Below are positions 24,253-37,399 of a stretch of DNA of 64,000 nt, in pieces; the stretch's first letter is position 1; each line of letters starts with the position of its first letter. Both the position numbers and the translations under genes were made by a program. Origin of the DNA: Sialis fuliginosa (lineage: Eukaryota > Arthropoda > Insecta > Megaloptera > Sialidae). The notes under the pieces are model-generated. The model saw nothing but the letters and a program-made list of their open reading frames with translations. It was not told the DNA's origin and did no database searches. The stretch covers positions 18,042,001 through 18,106,000 of the forward strand of contig OY540810.1 in assembly GCA_961205875.1 (NCBI GenBank), written 5' to 3'.

Positions 24253-25902
24253 AAATATAAACAAAAACATTAACATAAACCAAAACATAAACATAAACAT
24301 AAACATAAACTAAAACATAAACATTAACATAAACATAAACAAAAACATAAAACAAAACATAAACATAAACTAAAACATAAACTTAAACATAAACATAATC
24401 TTAATCATAAACATAAACATAAATATAATCATAAGCATAAACATAAACCAAAACATAAACATAAACCAAAACATAAACATAAACATAAACCAAAACATAA
24501 ACATAAACCAAAACATAAAGATAAACCAAAACATAAAAATTAACATAAACCAAAACATAAACTAAAACTAAAACAAAAACTTAAACATAAACATAATCTT
24601 AATCATAAACATAAACATAAATATAAACATAAACATAAACATAAACCAAAACATAAACTTAAACCAAAACATAAACATAAACATAAACCAAAACATTAAC
24701 ATAAACTAAAACATAAACTTAAACATAAACATAATCTTAATCATAAACATAAACATAAATATAAACATTAACATAAACATATACCAAAACATAAACCAAA
24801 ACATAAACATTAACCAAAACATAAACATAAACATAAACATAAACATAAACATAAACATAAACATAAACATAAACATAAACATAAACATAAACATAAACAT
24901 AAACATAAACATAAACATAAACATAAACATAAACATAAACATAAACATAAACATAAACATAAACATAAACATAGACATAAACATAAATATAAACATAAAC
25001 ATAAACATAAACATAAACATAAACATAAACATAAACATAAACATAAACATAAACATAAACATAAACATAAACATAAACATAGACATAGACATAAACATAA
25101 ATATAAACATAAACATGAACATAAACATAAACATAAACATAAACATAAACATAAACATAAACATAAACATAAACATAAACATTAACATAAACATAAACAA
25201 AAAAATAAACATTAACCAAAACATAAACATAAACATAAACCAAAACATAAACATAAACTAAAACATAAACTTAAACATAAACATAATCTTAATCATAAAC
25301 ATAAACATAAATATAATCATATACATAAACATAAACCTAAACATAAACATAAACCAAAACATAAACATAAACCAAAACATAAACATAAACATAAACATAA
25401 ACATAAACATAAATATAAACATAAACATAAACATAAACATAAACATAAACATAAACATAAACATAAACATAAACATAAACATAAACATAAACATAAACAT
25501 AAACATAAACATAAACATAAACATAAACATAAACATAAACATAAAGTTAAACCAAAACATAAAAATAAACCAAAACATAAACATAAACCAAAACATAAAC
25601 ATAAACATAAACCAAAACATAAAAATAAACCAAAACATAAACCAAAACATAAAAATAAACTAAAACATAAACATAAACCAAAACATAAACATAAACATAA
25701 ACCAAAACATAAAAATAAACCAAAACATAAACATAAACCAAAACATAAACATAAACCAAAACATAAACATAAAATAAAACATAAACATAAATTTAAACCA
25801 AAACATAAAAATAAACCAAAACATAAACATAAACCAAAACATAAAAATAAACCAAAACATAAACATAAACATTAACCAAAACATAAACATAAATCAAAAC
25901 AT
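24253..25902 (-). repeat. C-arm
   Basis: Boundary cassettes near 24,397, 24,597, 24,733 and 25,284. Pure CATAAA runs lie at about 24,830-24,970 and 25,380-25,545. Two CATAGA copies near 25,078 and a CATGAA near 25,113. The GTTAAACC block starts near 25,545 and contains ATAAAATAAAACAT, a local CCAAAA loss. Confidence 0.88.
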
Positions 25903-26423
25903 AAAAAAAAGCTTAAACTTAAACTTAATCATAAACATAAACAATATCGCAAGATTAAACATAAACATAAACTTAAACAACACATTTCGACTCAATTCGA
26001 TTATGCAAAAAAAACAATTTATATTAAATCTACCTCAAGACAGATTAGATACAAATCGACATGATTAGTATTAATTCGTTGTATTTTGTATTTATTTGAT
26101 AATAATTGTCTCGATTCGTATCAAACAGTCTATCGGAACCAAGATTTTTAAATCAATTCGAAAAGTTACGGCGCTAATCGGAAATTTAAAGTCAAAAAGT
26201 CTAGATTTGACTTAATTTGATGTAATTTTATTGAAATGATGCTTTTCGACTCAATTCGATTTTACAAGCAATTTAAATTATTTTGTCTAGTCTATTTCGA
26301 AAGATTTTAAAATAATTTAATTCGAATTGATTCTAAAAGCATCATTTCACTCAAATTACAACAAATTAAATCAAATCTAGAATTTAAGACTCTCAATTTC
26401 CGATTAGTAATTAGATGTTAAGG
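25903..26423 (+). repeat. Core 7 (full length, 521 bp)
   Basis: TTACGGCG plus GCAATTTAAATT haplotype. AAGCTT at 25,909 lies 644 bp from the AAGCTT at 26,553 in the following arm. Confidence 0.95.
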
Positions 26424-27173
26424 TTTATGTTTATGTTTATGATTAAGATAATGTTTATGTTTTAGTTAATGTTTTGGTTTATGTTTATGTTTTGGTTTAT
26501 GTTTAAGTTTAGGTTTAAGTTTATGTTTTGGTTTATGTTTATGTTTTGGTTTAAGCTTATGTTTTGGTTAATGTTTATGTTTATGTTTATGTTTATGTTT
26601 ATGTTTATGTTTATGTTTATGTTTATGTTTATGTTTATGTTTATGTTTATGTTTATGTTTATGTTTATGTTTATGTTTTGGTTTATGTTTATGTTTTGGT
26701 TTATGTTTATGTTTTGGTTTATGTTTATGTTTTGGTTTATGTTTATGTTTAAGTTTATGTTTATGTTTATGTTTTGGTTTATGTTTATGTTTATATTAAT
26801 GTTTATGTTTATGTTTATGTTTATGTTTATGTTTATGTTTATGTTTATGTTTATGTTTATGTTTATGTTTATGTTTATGTTTATGTTTATGTTTATGTTT
26901 ATGTTTATGTTTATGTTTATGTTTATGTTTATGTTTATGTTTATGTTTATGTTTATGTTTATGTTTATGTCTATGTTTATGTTTATGTTTATGGTTATGT
27001 TTATGTTTATGTTTATGTTTATGTTTATGTTTATGTTTATGTTTATGTTTTTGTTTATGTTTATGTTTATGTTTATGTTTATGTTTATGTTTATGTTTAT
27101 GTTTATGTTTTTGTTTATGTGTATGTTTAAGTTAATGTTTATGTATATGTTTATGTTTATTATTATGTTTATG
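26424..27173 (+). repeat. Short T-arm (750 bp)
   Basis: 125 hexamers. TTTTGG trimers follow the first pure run, then GTTTATATTAATG near 26,789, a pure run, TCTATG at 26,970 and GGTTATG near 26,992. The rest of the TCTATG cassette and the boundary cassettes are missing, so the arm joins the switch flank directly. Confidence 0.9.
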
Positions 27174-27207
27174 TTTATGTCATAAACATAAACCTTAGCT
27201 AAAATAT
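27174..27207 (+). repeat. Switch element 8 (forward, type A)
   Basis: Canonical 34 bp. The right flank has an A-run (ATATAAAAAAAAACATT) shared with switches 9 and 10 only. Confidence 0.92.
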
Positions 27208-28179
27208 AAATATAAAAAAAAACATTAACATAAACCAAAACATAAACATAAACATAAACATAAACTAAAACATAAACATTAACATAAACATAAACAAAAA
27301 CATAAAACAAAACATAAACATAAACTAAAACATAAACTTAAACATAAACATAATCTTAATCATAAAAATAAACATAAATATAATCATAAGCATAAACATA
27401 AACCAAAACATAAACATAAACCAAAACATAAACATAAACATAAACCAAAACATAAACATAAACCAAAACATAAAGATAAACCAAAACATAAAAATTAACA
27501 TAAACCAAAACATAAACATAAACCAAAACATAAACAAAAACTAAAACATAAACTTTAACATAAACATAATCTTAATCATAAACATAAACATAAATATAAA
27601 CATAAACATAAACATAAACCAAAACATAAACTTAAACCAAAACATAAACATAAACATAAACCAAAACATTAACATAAACTAAAACATAAACTTAAACATA
27701 AACATAATCTTAATCATAAACATAAACATAAATATAAACATTAACATAAACATAAACCAAAACATAAACATTAACCAAAACATAAACATAAACATAAACA
27801 AAAACATAAACATAAACATAAACATAAACATAAACATAAACATAAACATAAACATAAACATAAACATAGACATAAACATAAACATAAATATAAACATAAA
27901 CATAAACATAAACATAAACATAAACATAAACATAAACATAAACATAAACATAAACATAAACATAAACATAAACATAAACATAAACATAAACATAAACATA
28001 AACATAAACATAAACATAAACATAAACATAAACATAAACCAAAACATAAACCAAAACATAAAAATAAACTAAAACATAAACATAAACCAAAACATAAACA
28101 TAAACATAAACCAAAACATAAAAATAAACCAAAACATAAACATAAACATTAACCAAAACATAAACATAAATCAAAACAT
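27208..28179 (-). repeat. Short C-arm (972 bp)
   Basis: 162 hexamers. Boundary cassettes near 27,356, 27,568 and 27,711. AACTTTAAC near 27,552. Pure run at about 27,905-28,035. The GTTAAACC block is truncated to its last part. Confidence 0.9.
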
Positions 28180-28700
28180 AAAAAAAAGCTTAAACTTAAA
28201 CTTAATCATAAACATAAACAATATCGCAAGATTAAACATAAACATAAACTTAAACAACACATTTCGACTCAATTCGATTATGCAAAAAAAACAATTTATA
28301 TTAAATCTACCTCAAGACAGATTAGATACAAATCGACATGATTAGTATTAATTCGTTGTATTTTGTATTTATTTGATAATAATTGTCTCGATTCGTATCA
28401 AACAGTCTATCGGAACCAAGATTTTTAAATCAATTCGAAAAGTTTCGGCGCTAATCGGAAATTTAAAGTCAAAAAGTCTAGATTTGACTTAATTTGATGT
28501 AATTTTATTGAAATGATGCTTTTCGACTCAATTCGATTTTACAAGCAATTTAAATTATTTTGTCTAGTCTATTTCGAAAGATTTTAAAATAATTTAATTC
28601 GAATTGATTCTAAAAGCATCATTTCACTCAAATTACAACAAATTAAATCAAATCTAGAATTTAAGACTCTCAATTTCCGATTAGTAATTAGATGTTAAGG
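28180..28700 (+). repeat. Core 8 (full length, 521 bp)
   Basis: Intermediate haplotype: TTTCGGCG as in cores 1-5 combined with GCAATTTAAATT as in cores 6 and 7. Confidence 0.95.
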
Positions 28701-29450
28701 TTTATGTTTATGTTTATGATTAAGATAATGTTTATGTTTTAGTTAATGTTTTGGTTTATGTTTATGTTTTGGTTTATGTTTAAGTTTAGGTTTAAGTTTA
28801 TGTTTTGGTTTATGTTTATGTTTTGGTTTAAGCTTATGTTTTGGTTAATGTTTATGTTTATGTTTATGTTTATGTTTATGTTTATGTTTATGTTTATGTT
28901 TATGTTTATGTTTATGTTTATGTTTATGTTTATGTTTATGTTTATGTTTATGTTTTGGTTTATGTTTATGTTTTGGTTTATGTTTATGTTTTGGTTTATG
29001 TTTATGTTTTGGTTTATGTTTATGTTTAAGTTTATGTTTATGTTTATGTTTTGGTTTATGTTTATGTTTATATTAATGTTTATGTTTATGTTTATGTTTA
29101 TGTTTATGTTTATGTTTATGTTTATGTTTATGTTTATGTTTATGTTTATGTTTATGTTTATGTTTATGTTTATGTTTATGTTTATGTTTATGTTTATGTT
29201 TATGTTTATGTTTATGTTTATGTTTATGTTTATGTTTATGTTTATGTCTATGTTTATGTTTATGTTTATGGTTATGTTTATGTTTATGTTTATGTTTATG
29301 TTTATGTTTATGTTTATGTTTATGTTTTTGTTTATGTTTATGTTTATGTTTATGTTTATGTTTATGTTTATGTTTATGTTTATGTTTTTGTTTATGTGTA
29401 TGTTTAAGTTAATGTTTATGTATATGTTTATGTTTATTATTATGTTTATG
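28701..29450 (+). repeat. Short T-arm (750 bp), duplicate
   Basis: Same sub-block order as 26,424-27,173. TCTATG lies at 29,247. Confidence 0.9.
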
Positions 29451-29484
29451 TTTATGTCATAAACATAAACCTTAGCTAAAATAT
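29451..29484 (+). repeat. Switch element 9 (forward, type A)
   Basis: Canonical, with the A-run right flank. Confidence 0.92.
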
Positions 29485-30456
29485 AAATATAAAAAAAAAC
29501 ATTAACATAAACCAAAACATAAACATAAACATAAACATAAACTAAAACATAAACATTAACATAAACATAAACAAAAACATAAAACAAAACATAAACATAA
29601 ACTAAAACATAAACTTAAACATAAACATAATCTTAATCATAAAAATAAACATAAATATAATCATAAGCATAAACATAAACCAAAACATAAACATAAACCA
29701 AAACATAAACATAAACATAAACCAAAACATAAACATAAACCAAAACATAAAGATAAACCAAAACATAAAAATTAACATAAACCAAAACATAAACATAAAC
29801 CAAAACATAAACAAAAACTAAAACATAAACTTTAACATAAACATAATCTTAATCATAAACATAAACATAAATATAAACATAAACATAAACATAAACCAAA
29901 ACATAAACTTAAACCAAAACATAAACATAAACATAAACCAAAACATTAACATAAACTAAAACATAAACTTAAACATAAACATAATCTTAATCATAAACAT
30001 AAACATAAATATAAACATTAACATAAACATAAACCAAAACATAAACATTAACCAAAACATAAACATAAACATAAACAAAAACATAAACATAAACATAAAC
30101 ATAAACATAAACATAAACATAAACATAAACATAAACATAAACATAGACATAAACATAAACATAAATATAAACATAAACATAAACATAAACATAAACATAA
30201 ACATAAACATAAACATAAACATAAACATAAACATAAACATAAACATAAACATAAACATAAACATAAACATAAACATAAACATAAACATAAACATAAACAT
30301 AAACATAAACATAAACCAAAACATAAACCAAAACATAAAAATAAACTAAAACATAAACATAAACCAAAACATAAACATAAACATAAACCAAAACATAAAA
30401 ATAAACCAAAACATAAACATAAACATTAACCAAAACATAAACATAAATCAAAACAT
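29485..30456 (-). repeat. Short C-arm (972 bp), duplicate
   Basis: Same order as 27,208-28,179, including the single CATAGA near 30,143. Confidence 0.9.
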
Positions 30457-30977
30457 AAAAAAAAGCTTAAACTTAAACTTAATCATAAACATAAACAATA
30501 TCGCAAGATTAAACATAAACATAAACTTAAACAACACATTTCGACTCAATTCGATTATGCAAAAAAAACAATTTATATTAAATCTACCTCAAGACAGATT
30601 AGATACAAATCGACATGATTAGTATTAATTCGTTGTATTTTGTATTTATTTGATAATAATTGTCTCGATTCGTATCAAACAGTCTATCGGAACCAAGATT
30701 TTTAAATCAATTCGAAAAGTTTCGGCGCTAATCGGAAATTTAAAGTCAAAAAGTCTAGATTTGACTTAATTTGATGTAATTTTATTGAAATGATGCTTTT
30801 CGACTCAATTCGATTTTACAAGCAAATTAAATTATTTTGTCTAGTCTATTTCGAAAGATTTTAAAATAATTTAATTCGAATTGATTCTAAAAGCATCATT
30901 TCACTCAAATTACAACAAATTAAATCAAATCTAGAATTTAAGACTCTCAATTTCCGATTAGTAATTAGATGTTAAGG
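30457..30977 (+). repeat. Core 9 (full length, 521 bp)
   Basis: TTTCGGCG plus GCAAATTAAATT haplotype. It differs from core 8 in the hairpin loop. Confidence 0.95.
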
Positions 30978-31697
30978 TTTATGTTTATGTTTATGATTAA
31001 GATAATGTTTATGTTTTTGTTAATGTTTTGGTTTATGTTTATGTTTTGGTTTATGTTTAAGTTTAGGTTTAAGTTTATGTTTTGGTTTATGTTTATGTTT
31101 TGGTTTAAGCTTATGTTTTGGTTAATGTTTATGTTTATGTTTATGTTTATGTTTATGTTTATGTTTATGTTTATGTTTATGTTTATGTTTATGTTTATGT
31201 TTATGTTTATGTTTATGTTTATGTTTATGTCTATGTTTATGTTTATGTTTATGGTTATGTTTTGGTTTATGTTTATTTTTATGTTTTGGTTAATGTTTAT
31301 GTTTTGGTTTATGTTTTGGTTTATGATTTTGTTTATGTTTATGTTTATGTTTATGTTTATGTTTATGTTTATGTTTATGTTTATGTTTATGTTTATGTTT
31401 ATTTTTATGTTTATGTTTATGTTTATGTTTATGTTTATGTTTATGTTTATGTTTATGTTTATGTTTATGTTTATGTTTATGTTTATGTTTATGTTTATGT
31501 CTATGTTTATGTTTATGTTTATGGTTATGTTTATGTTTATGTTTATGTTTATGTTTATGTTTATGTTTATGTTTATGTTTTTGTTTATGTTTATGTTTAT
31601 GTTTATGTTTATGTTTATGTTTATGTTTATGTTTTTGTTTATGTGTATGTTTAAGTTAATGTTTATGTATATGTTTATGTTTATTATTATGTTTATG
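30978..31697 (+). repeat. T-arm with two TCTATG sites
   Basis: A full TCTATG cassette starts at 31,230 and a shortened one at 31,500. TTTATTTTTATG lies between them. TTTTTGTTAATG replaces TTTTAGTTAATG near 31,014. The end is identical to the two preceding units. Confidence 0.9.
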
Positions 31698-31731
31698 TTT
31701 ATGTCATAAACATAAACCTTAGCTAAAATAT
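31698..31731 (+). repeat. Switch element 10 (forward, type A)
   Basis: Canonical, third and last with the A-run right flank. Confidence 0.92.
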
Positions 31732-33567
31732 AAATATAAAAAAAAACATTAACATAAACCAAAACATAAACATAAACATAAACATAAACTAAAACATAAA
31801 CATTAACATAAACATAAACAAAAACATAAAACAAAACATAAACATAAACTAAAACATAAACTTAAACATAAACATAATCTTAATCATAAAAATAAACATA
31901 AATATAATCATAAGCATAAACATAAACCAAAACATAAACATAAACCAAAACATAAACATAAACATAAACCAAAACATAAACATAAACCAAAACATAAAGA
32001 TAAACCAAAACATAAAAATTAACATAAACCAAAACATAAACATAAACCAAAACATAAACAAAAACTAAAACATAAACTTTAACATAAACATAATCTTAAT
32101 CATAAACATAAACATAAATATAAACATAAACATAAACATAAACCAAAACATAAACTTAAACCAAAACATAAACATAAACATAAACCAAAACATTAACATA
32201 AACTAAAACATAAACTTAAACATAAACATAATCTTAATCATAAACATAAACATAAATATAAACATTAACATAAACATAAACCAAAACATAAACATTAACC
32301 AAAACATAAACATAAACATAAACAAAAACATAAACATAAACATAAACATAAACATAAACATAAACATAAACATAAACATAAACATAAACATAAACATAGA
32401 CATAAACATAAACATAAATATAAACATAAACATAAACATAAACATAAACATAAACATAAACATAAACATAAACATAAACATAAACATAAACATAAACATA
32501 ATCATAAACATAAACATAGACATAGACATAAACATAAATATAAACATAAACATGAACATAAACATAAACATAAACATAAACATAAACATAAACATAAACA
32601 TAAACATAAACCAAAACATAAAAATAAACCAAAACATAAACCAAAACATAAACATAAACATAAACCAAAACATAAAAATAAACTAAAACATAAACATATA
32701 CCAAAACATAAACATAAACATAAACATAAACCAAAACATAAAAATAAACCAAAACATAAACATAAACCAAAACATAAACATAAACCAAAAGATAAACATA
32801 AACCAAAACATAAACATTAATTTAAACCAAAACATAAAAATAAACCAAAACATAAACATAAACCAAAACATAAACATAAACATAAACCAAAACATAAATA
32901 TAAACCAAAACATAAACATAAACAAAAAAATAAACATTAACCAAAACATAAACATAAACATAAACCAAAACATAAACATAAACTAAAACATAAACTTAAA
33001 CATAAACATAATCTTAATCATAAACATTAACATAAATATAATCATAAACATAAACATAAACCAAAACATAAACATAAACCAAAACATAAACATAAACCAA
33101 AACATAAACATAAACATAAACATAAACATAAACCAAAACATAAACATAAACCAAAACATAAACATAAACATAAACATAAACATAAACATAAATATAAACA
33201 TAAACATAAACATAAACATAAACATAAACATAAACATAAACATAAACATAAACATAAACATAAACATAAACATAAACATAAACATAAACATAAACATAAA
33301 CATAAACATAAACATAAACATAAACATAAACATAAACATAAAGTTAAACCAAAACATAAAAATAAACCAAAACATAAACATAAACCAAAACATAAACATA
33401 AACATAAACCAAAACATAAAAATAAACCAAAACATAAACCAAAACATAAAAATAAACTAAAACATAAACATAAACCAAAACATAAACATAAACATAAACC
33501 AAAACATAAAAATAAACCAAATTATAAACATAAACATTAACCAAAACATAAACATAAATCAAAACAT
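31732..33567 (-). repeat. C-arm, long form
   Basis: The left part matches the 2,277-bp units. From about 32,500 it matches the long C-arm at 21,190-22,400 (CATAGA pair, CATGAA, ACATATACC, ATTAATTTAAACC). The GTTAAACC block starts near 33,342. AATTATAAAC near 33,521 is a local change. The arm looks like a hybrid of two C-arm types. Confidence 0.87.
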
Positions 33568-34073
33568 AAAAAAAAGCTTAAACTTAAACTTAATCATAAA
33601 CATAAACAATATCGCAAGATTAAACATAAACATAAACTTAAACAACACATTTCGACTCAATTCGATTATGCAAAAAAAACAATTTATATTAAATCTACCT
33701 CAAGACAGATTAGATACAAATCGACATGATTAGTATTAATTCGTTGTATTTTGTATTTATTTGATAATAATTGTCTCGATTCGTATCAAACAGTCTATCG
33801 GAACCAAGATTTTTAAATCAATTCGAAAAGTTTCGGCGCTAATCGGAAATTTAAAGTCAAAAAGTCTAGATTTGACTTAATTTGATGTAATTTTATTGAA
33901 ATGATTCGATTTTACAAGCAAATTAAATTATTTTGTCTAGTCTATTTCGAAAGATTTTAAAATAATTTAATTCGAATTGATTCTAAAAGCATCATTTCAC
34001 TCAAATTACAACAAATTAAATCAAATCTAGAATTTAAGACTCTCAATTTCCGATTAGTAATTAGATGTTAAGG
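33568..34073 (+). repeat. Core 10 (15-bp internal deletion, 506 bp)
   Basis: GAAATGATTCGATTTTAC replaces the normal sequence. This removes the GCTTTTCGACTCA part of the left hairpin arm near 33,905, while the right arm is intact. Confidence 0.95.
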
Positions 34074-35124
34074 TTTATGTTTATGTTTATGATTAAGATA
34101 ATGTTTATTTATGTTTTTTTAGTTAATGTTTTGGTTTATGTTTATGTTTTGGTTTATGTTTAAGTTTAGGTTTAAGTTTATGTTTTGGTTTATGTTTATG
34201 TTTTGGTTTAAGCTTATGTTTTGGTTAATGTTTATGTTTATGTTTATGTTTATGTTTATGTTTATGTTTATGTTTATGTTTATGTTTATGTTTATGTTTT
34301 GGTTTATGTTTATGTTTTGGTTTATGTTTATGTTTTAGTTTATGTTTATGTTTATGTTTATGTTTATGTTTATGTTTATGTTTATGTTTATGTTTATGTT
34401 TATGTTTATGTTTATGTTTATGTTTATGTTTATGTTTATGTATATGTTTATGTTTATGTTTATGTTTATGTTTATATTTATGTTTATGTTTATGTTTATT
34501 TTTATGTTTATGTTTATGTTTATGTTTATGTTTATGTTTATGTTTATGTTTATGTTTATGTTTATGTTTATGTTTATGTTTATGTTTATGTTTATGTTTA
34601 TGTTTATGTTTATGTTTATGTTTATGTTTATGTTTATGTTTATGTTTATGTTTATGTTTATGTTTATGTTTATGTTTATGTCTATGTTTATGTTTATGTT
34701 TATGGTTATGTTTTGGTTTATGTTTATTTTTATGTTTTGGTTAATGTTTATGTTTTGGTTTATGTTTTGGTTTATGATTTTGTTTATGTTTATATTTATG
34801 TTAATGTTTATGATTAAGATTATGTTTATGTTTATGTTTATGTTTATGTTTTAGTTTATGTTTATGTTTTGGTTTATGTTTATGTTTATGTTTTGGTTTA
34901 TGTTTATGTTTTGGTTTATGTTTATGTTTATGTTTATATTTATGTTTATGTTTATGATTAAGATTATGTTTATGTTTAAGTTTATGTTTTAGTTTATGTT
35001 TATGTTTTGGTTTATGTTTATGTTTATGTTTATGGTTATGTTTATGTTTATGTATATGTTTACGTTTATGTTTATGTTTATGTTTATGTTTATGTATATG
35101 TTTATGTTTATTATTTTGTTTATG
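34074..35124 (+). repeat. T-arm
   Basis: The opening is disturbed: ATGTTTATTTATG and a T-run at about 34,101-34,121 break the hexamer phase. TCTATG cassette at 34,681. Boundary cassettes near 34,810 and 34,956. Short type-B switch flank with TTTACG near 35,060. Confidence 0.88.
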
Positions 35125-35158
35125 TTTATGTCATAAACATAAACCTTAGCTAAAATAT
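35125..35158 (+). repeat. Switch element 11 (forward, type B)
   Basis: First type-B element: left flank TTATTATTTTG and no GTGTATG or TTAAGTTAATG. The right flank is shorter, with CATAAAACAAAAC. Confidence 0.92.
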
Positions 35159-36878
35159 AAACATAAACAAAAACATTAACATAAACATAAACAAAAACAT
35201 AAAACAAAACATAAACAAAAACATAAAACAAAACATAAACATAAACTAAAACATAAACTTAAACAAAAACATAATCTTAATCATAAACATAAACATAAAT
35301 ATAATCATAAGCATAAACATAAACCAAAACATAAACATAAACCAAAACATAAACATAAACCAAAACATAAAGATAAACCAAAACATAAAAATTAACATAA
35401 ACCAAAACATAAACATAAACCAAAACATAAACAAAAACTAAAACATAAACTTAAACATTAACATAATCTAAATCATAAACATAAACATAAACATAAACCA
35501 AAACATAAACTTAAACCAAAACATAAACATAAACATAAACCAAAACATTAACATAAACTAAAACATAAACTTAAACATAAACATAATCTTAATCATAAAC
35601 ATAAACATAAATATAAACATTAACATAAACATAAACCAAAACAAACCAAAACATAAACATTAACATAATCTAAATCATAAACATAAACATAAACCAAAAC
35701 ATAAACATAAACCAAAACATAAAGATAAACCAAAACATAAAAATTAACATAAACCAAAACATAAACATAAACCAAAACATAAACATAAACTAAAACATAA
35801 ACTTAAACATAAACATAATCTTAATCATAAACATAAACATAAATATAATCATAAACATAAACATAAACCTAAACATAAACATAAACCAAAACATAAACAT
35901 AAACCAAAACATAAACATAAACATAAACATAAACATAAACATAAATATAAACATAAACATAAACATAAACATAAACATAAACATAAACATAAACATAAAC
36001 ATAAACATAAACATAAACATAAACATAAACATAAACATAAACATAAACATAAACATAAACATAAACATAAACATAAACATAAACATAAACATAAACATAA
36101 ACATAAACATAAACATAAACATAAACATAAACATAAACATAAACATAAACATAAACATTAACATAAACATAAACAAAAAAATAAACATTAACCAAAACAT
36201 AAACATAAACATAAACCAAAACATAAACATAAACTAAAACATAAACTTAAACATAAACATAATCTTAATCATAAACATAAACATAAATATAATCATATAC
36301 ATAAACATAAACCTAAACATAAACATAAACCAAAACATAAACATAAACCAAAACATAAACATAAACATAAACATAAACATAAACATAAATATAAACATAA
36401 ACATAAACATAAACATAAACATAAACATAAACATAAACATAAACATAAACATAAACATAAACATAAACATAAACATAAACATAAACATAAACATAAACAT
36501 AAACATAAACATAAACATAAAGTTAAACCAAAACATAAAAATAAACCAAAACATAAACATAAACCAAAACATAAACATAAACATAAACCAAAACATAAAA
36601 ATAAACCAAAACATAAACCAAAACATAAAAATAAACTAAAACATAAACATAAACCAAAACATAAACATAAACATAAACCAAAACATAAAAATAAACCAAA
36701 ACATAAACATAAACCAAAACATAAACATAAACCAAAACATAAACATAAAATAAAACATAAACATAAATTTAAACCAAAACATAAAAATTAACCAAAACAT
36801 AAACATAAACCAAAACATAAAAATAAACCAAAACATAAACATAAACATTAACCAAAACATAAACATAAATCAAAACAT
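35159..36878 (-). repeat. C-arm
   Basis: Contains CATTAACATAATCTAAATC twice (near 35,455 and 35,660), a variant boundary cassette limited to type-B units and the arm at 54.7 kb. Pure run at about 35,945-36,155. A repeat of the CCTAAACAT region near 35,873 and 36,311. GTTAAACC block from 36,522. Confidence 0.87.
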
Positions 36879-37399
36879 AAAAAAAAGCTTAAACTTAAAC
36901 TTAATCATAAACATAAACAATATCGCAAGATTAAACATAAACATAAACTTAAACAACACATTTCGACTCAATTCGATTATGCAAAAAAAACAATTTATAT
37001 TAAATCTACCTCAAGACAGATTAGATACAAATCGACATGATTAGTATTAATTCGTTGTATTTTGTATTTATTTGATAATAATTGTCTCGATTCGTATCAA
37101 ACAGTCTATCGGAACCAAGATTTTTAAATCAATTCGAAAAGTTACGGCGCTAATCGGAAATTTAAAGTCAAAAAGTCTAGATTTGACTTAATTTGATGTA
37201 ATTTTATTGAAATGATGCTTTTCGACTCAATTCGATTTTACAAGCAATTTAAATTATTTTGTCTAGTCTATTTCGAAAGATTTTAAAATAATTTAATTCG
37301 AATTGATTCTAAAAGCATCATTTCACTCAAATTACAACAAATTAAATCAAATCTAGAATTTAAGACTCTCAATTTCCGATTAGTAATTAGATGTTAAGG
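36879..37399 (+). repeat. Core 11 (full length, 521 bp)
   Basis: TTACGGCG plus GCAATTTAAATT haplotype. By eye it is identical to core 7 at the diagnostic sites. Confidence 0.95.

Larger units (their letters stand above)
26424..28700 (+). repeat. 2,277-bp unit, copy 1 of exact-length duplication
   Basis: T-arm (750 bp), switch, C-arm (972 bp) and core 8. The next 2,277 bp repeat the same text at the same length. The only difference I see is in the core hairpin loop (GCAATTT against GCAAATT). Confidence 0.9.
28701..30977 (+). repeat. 2,277-bp unit, copy 2 of exact-length duplication
   Basis: T-arm, switch, C-arm and core have the same lengths as in the preceding unit. All the variant hexamers checked (TATATTAATG, TCTATG, GGTTATG, AACTTTAAC) sit at the same offsets. 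Confidence 0.9.

Noticed and set aside
26424-30977. Treating the exact duplication as certain biology
   Set aside because: An identical-length repeat in a satellite can also be an assembly artefact. It is reported as seen in the sequence, not as proven.
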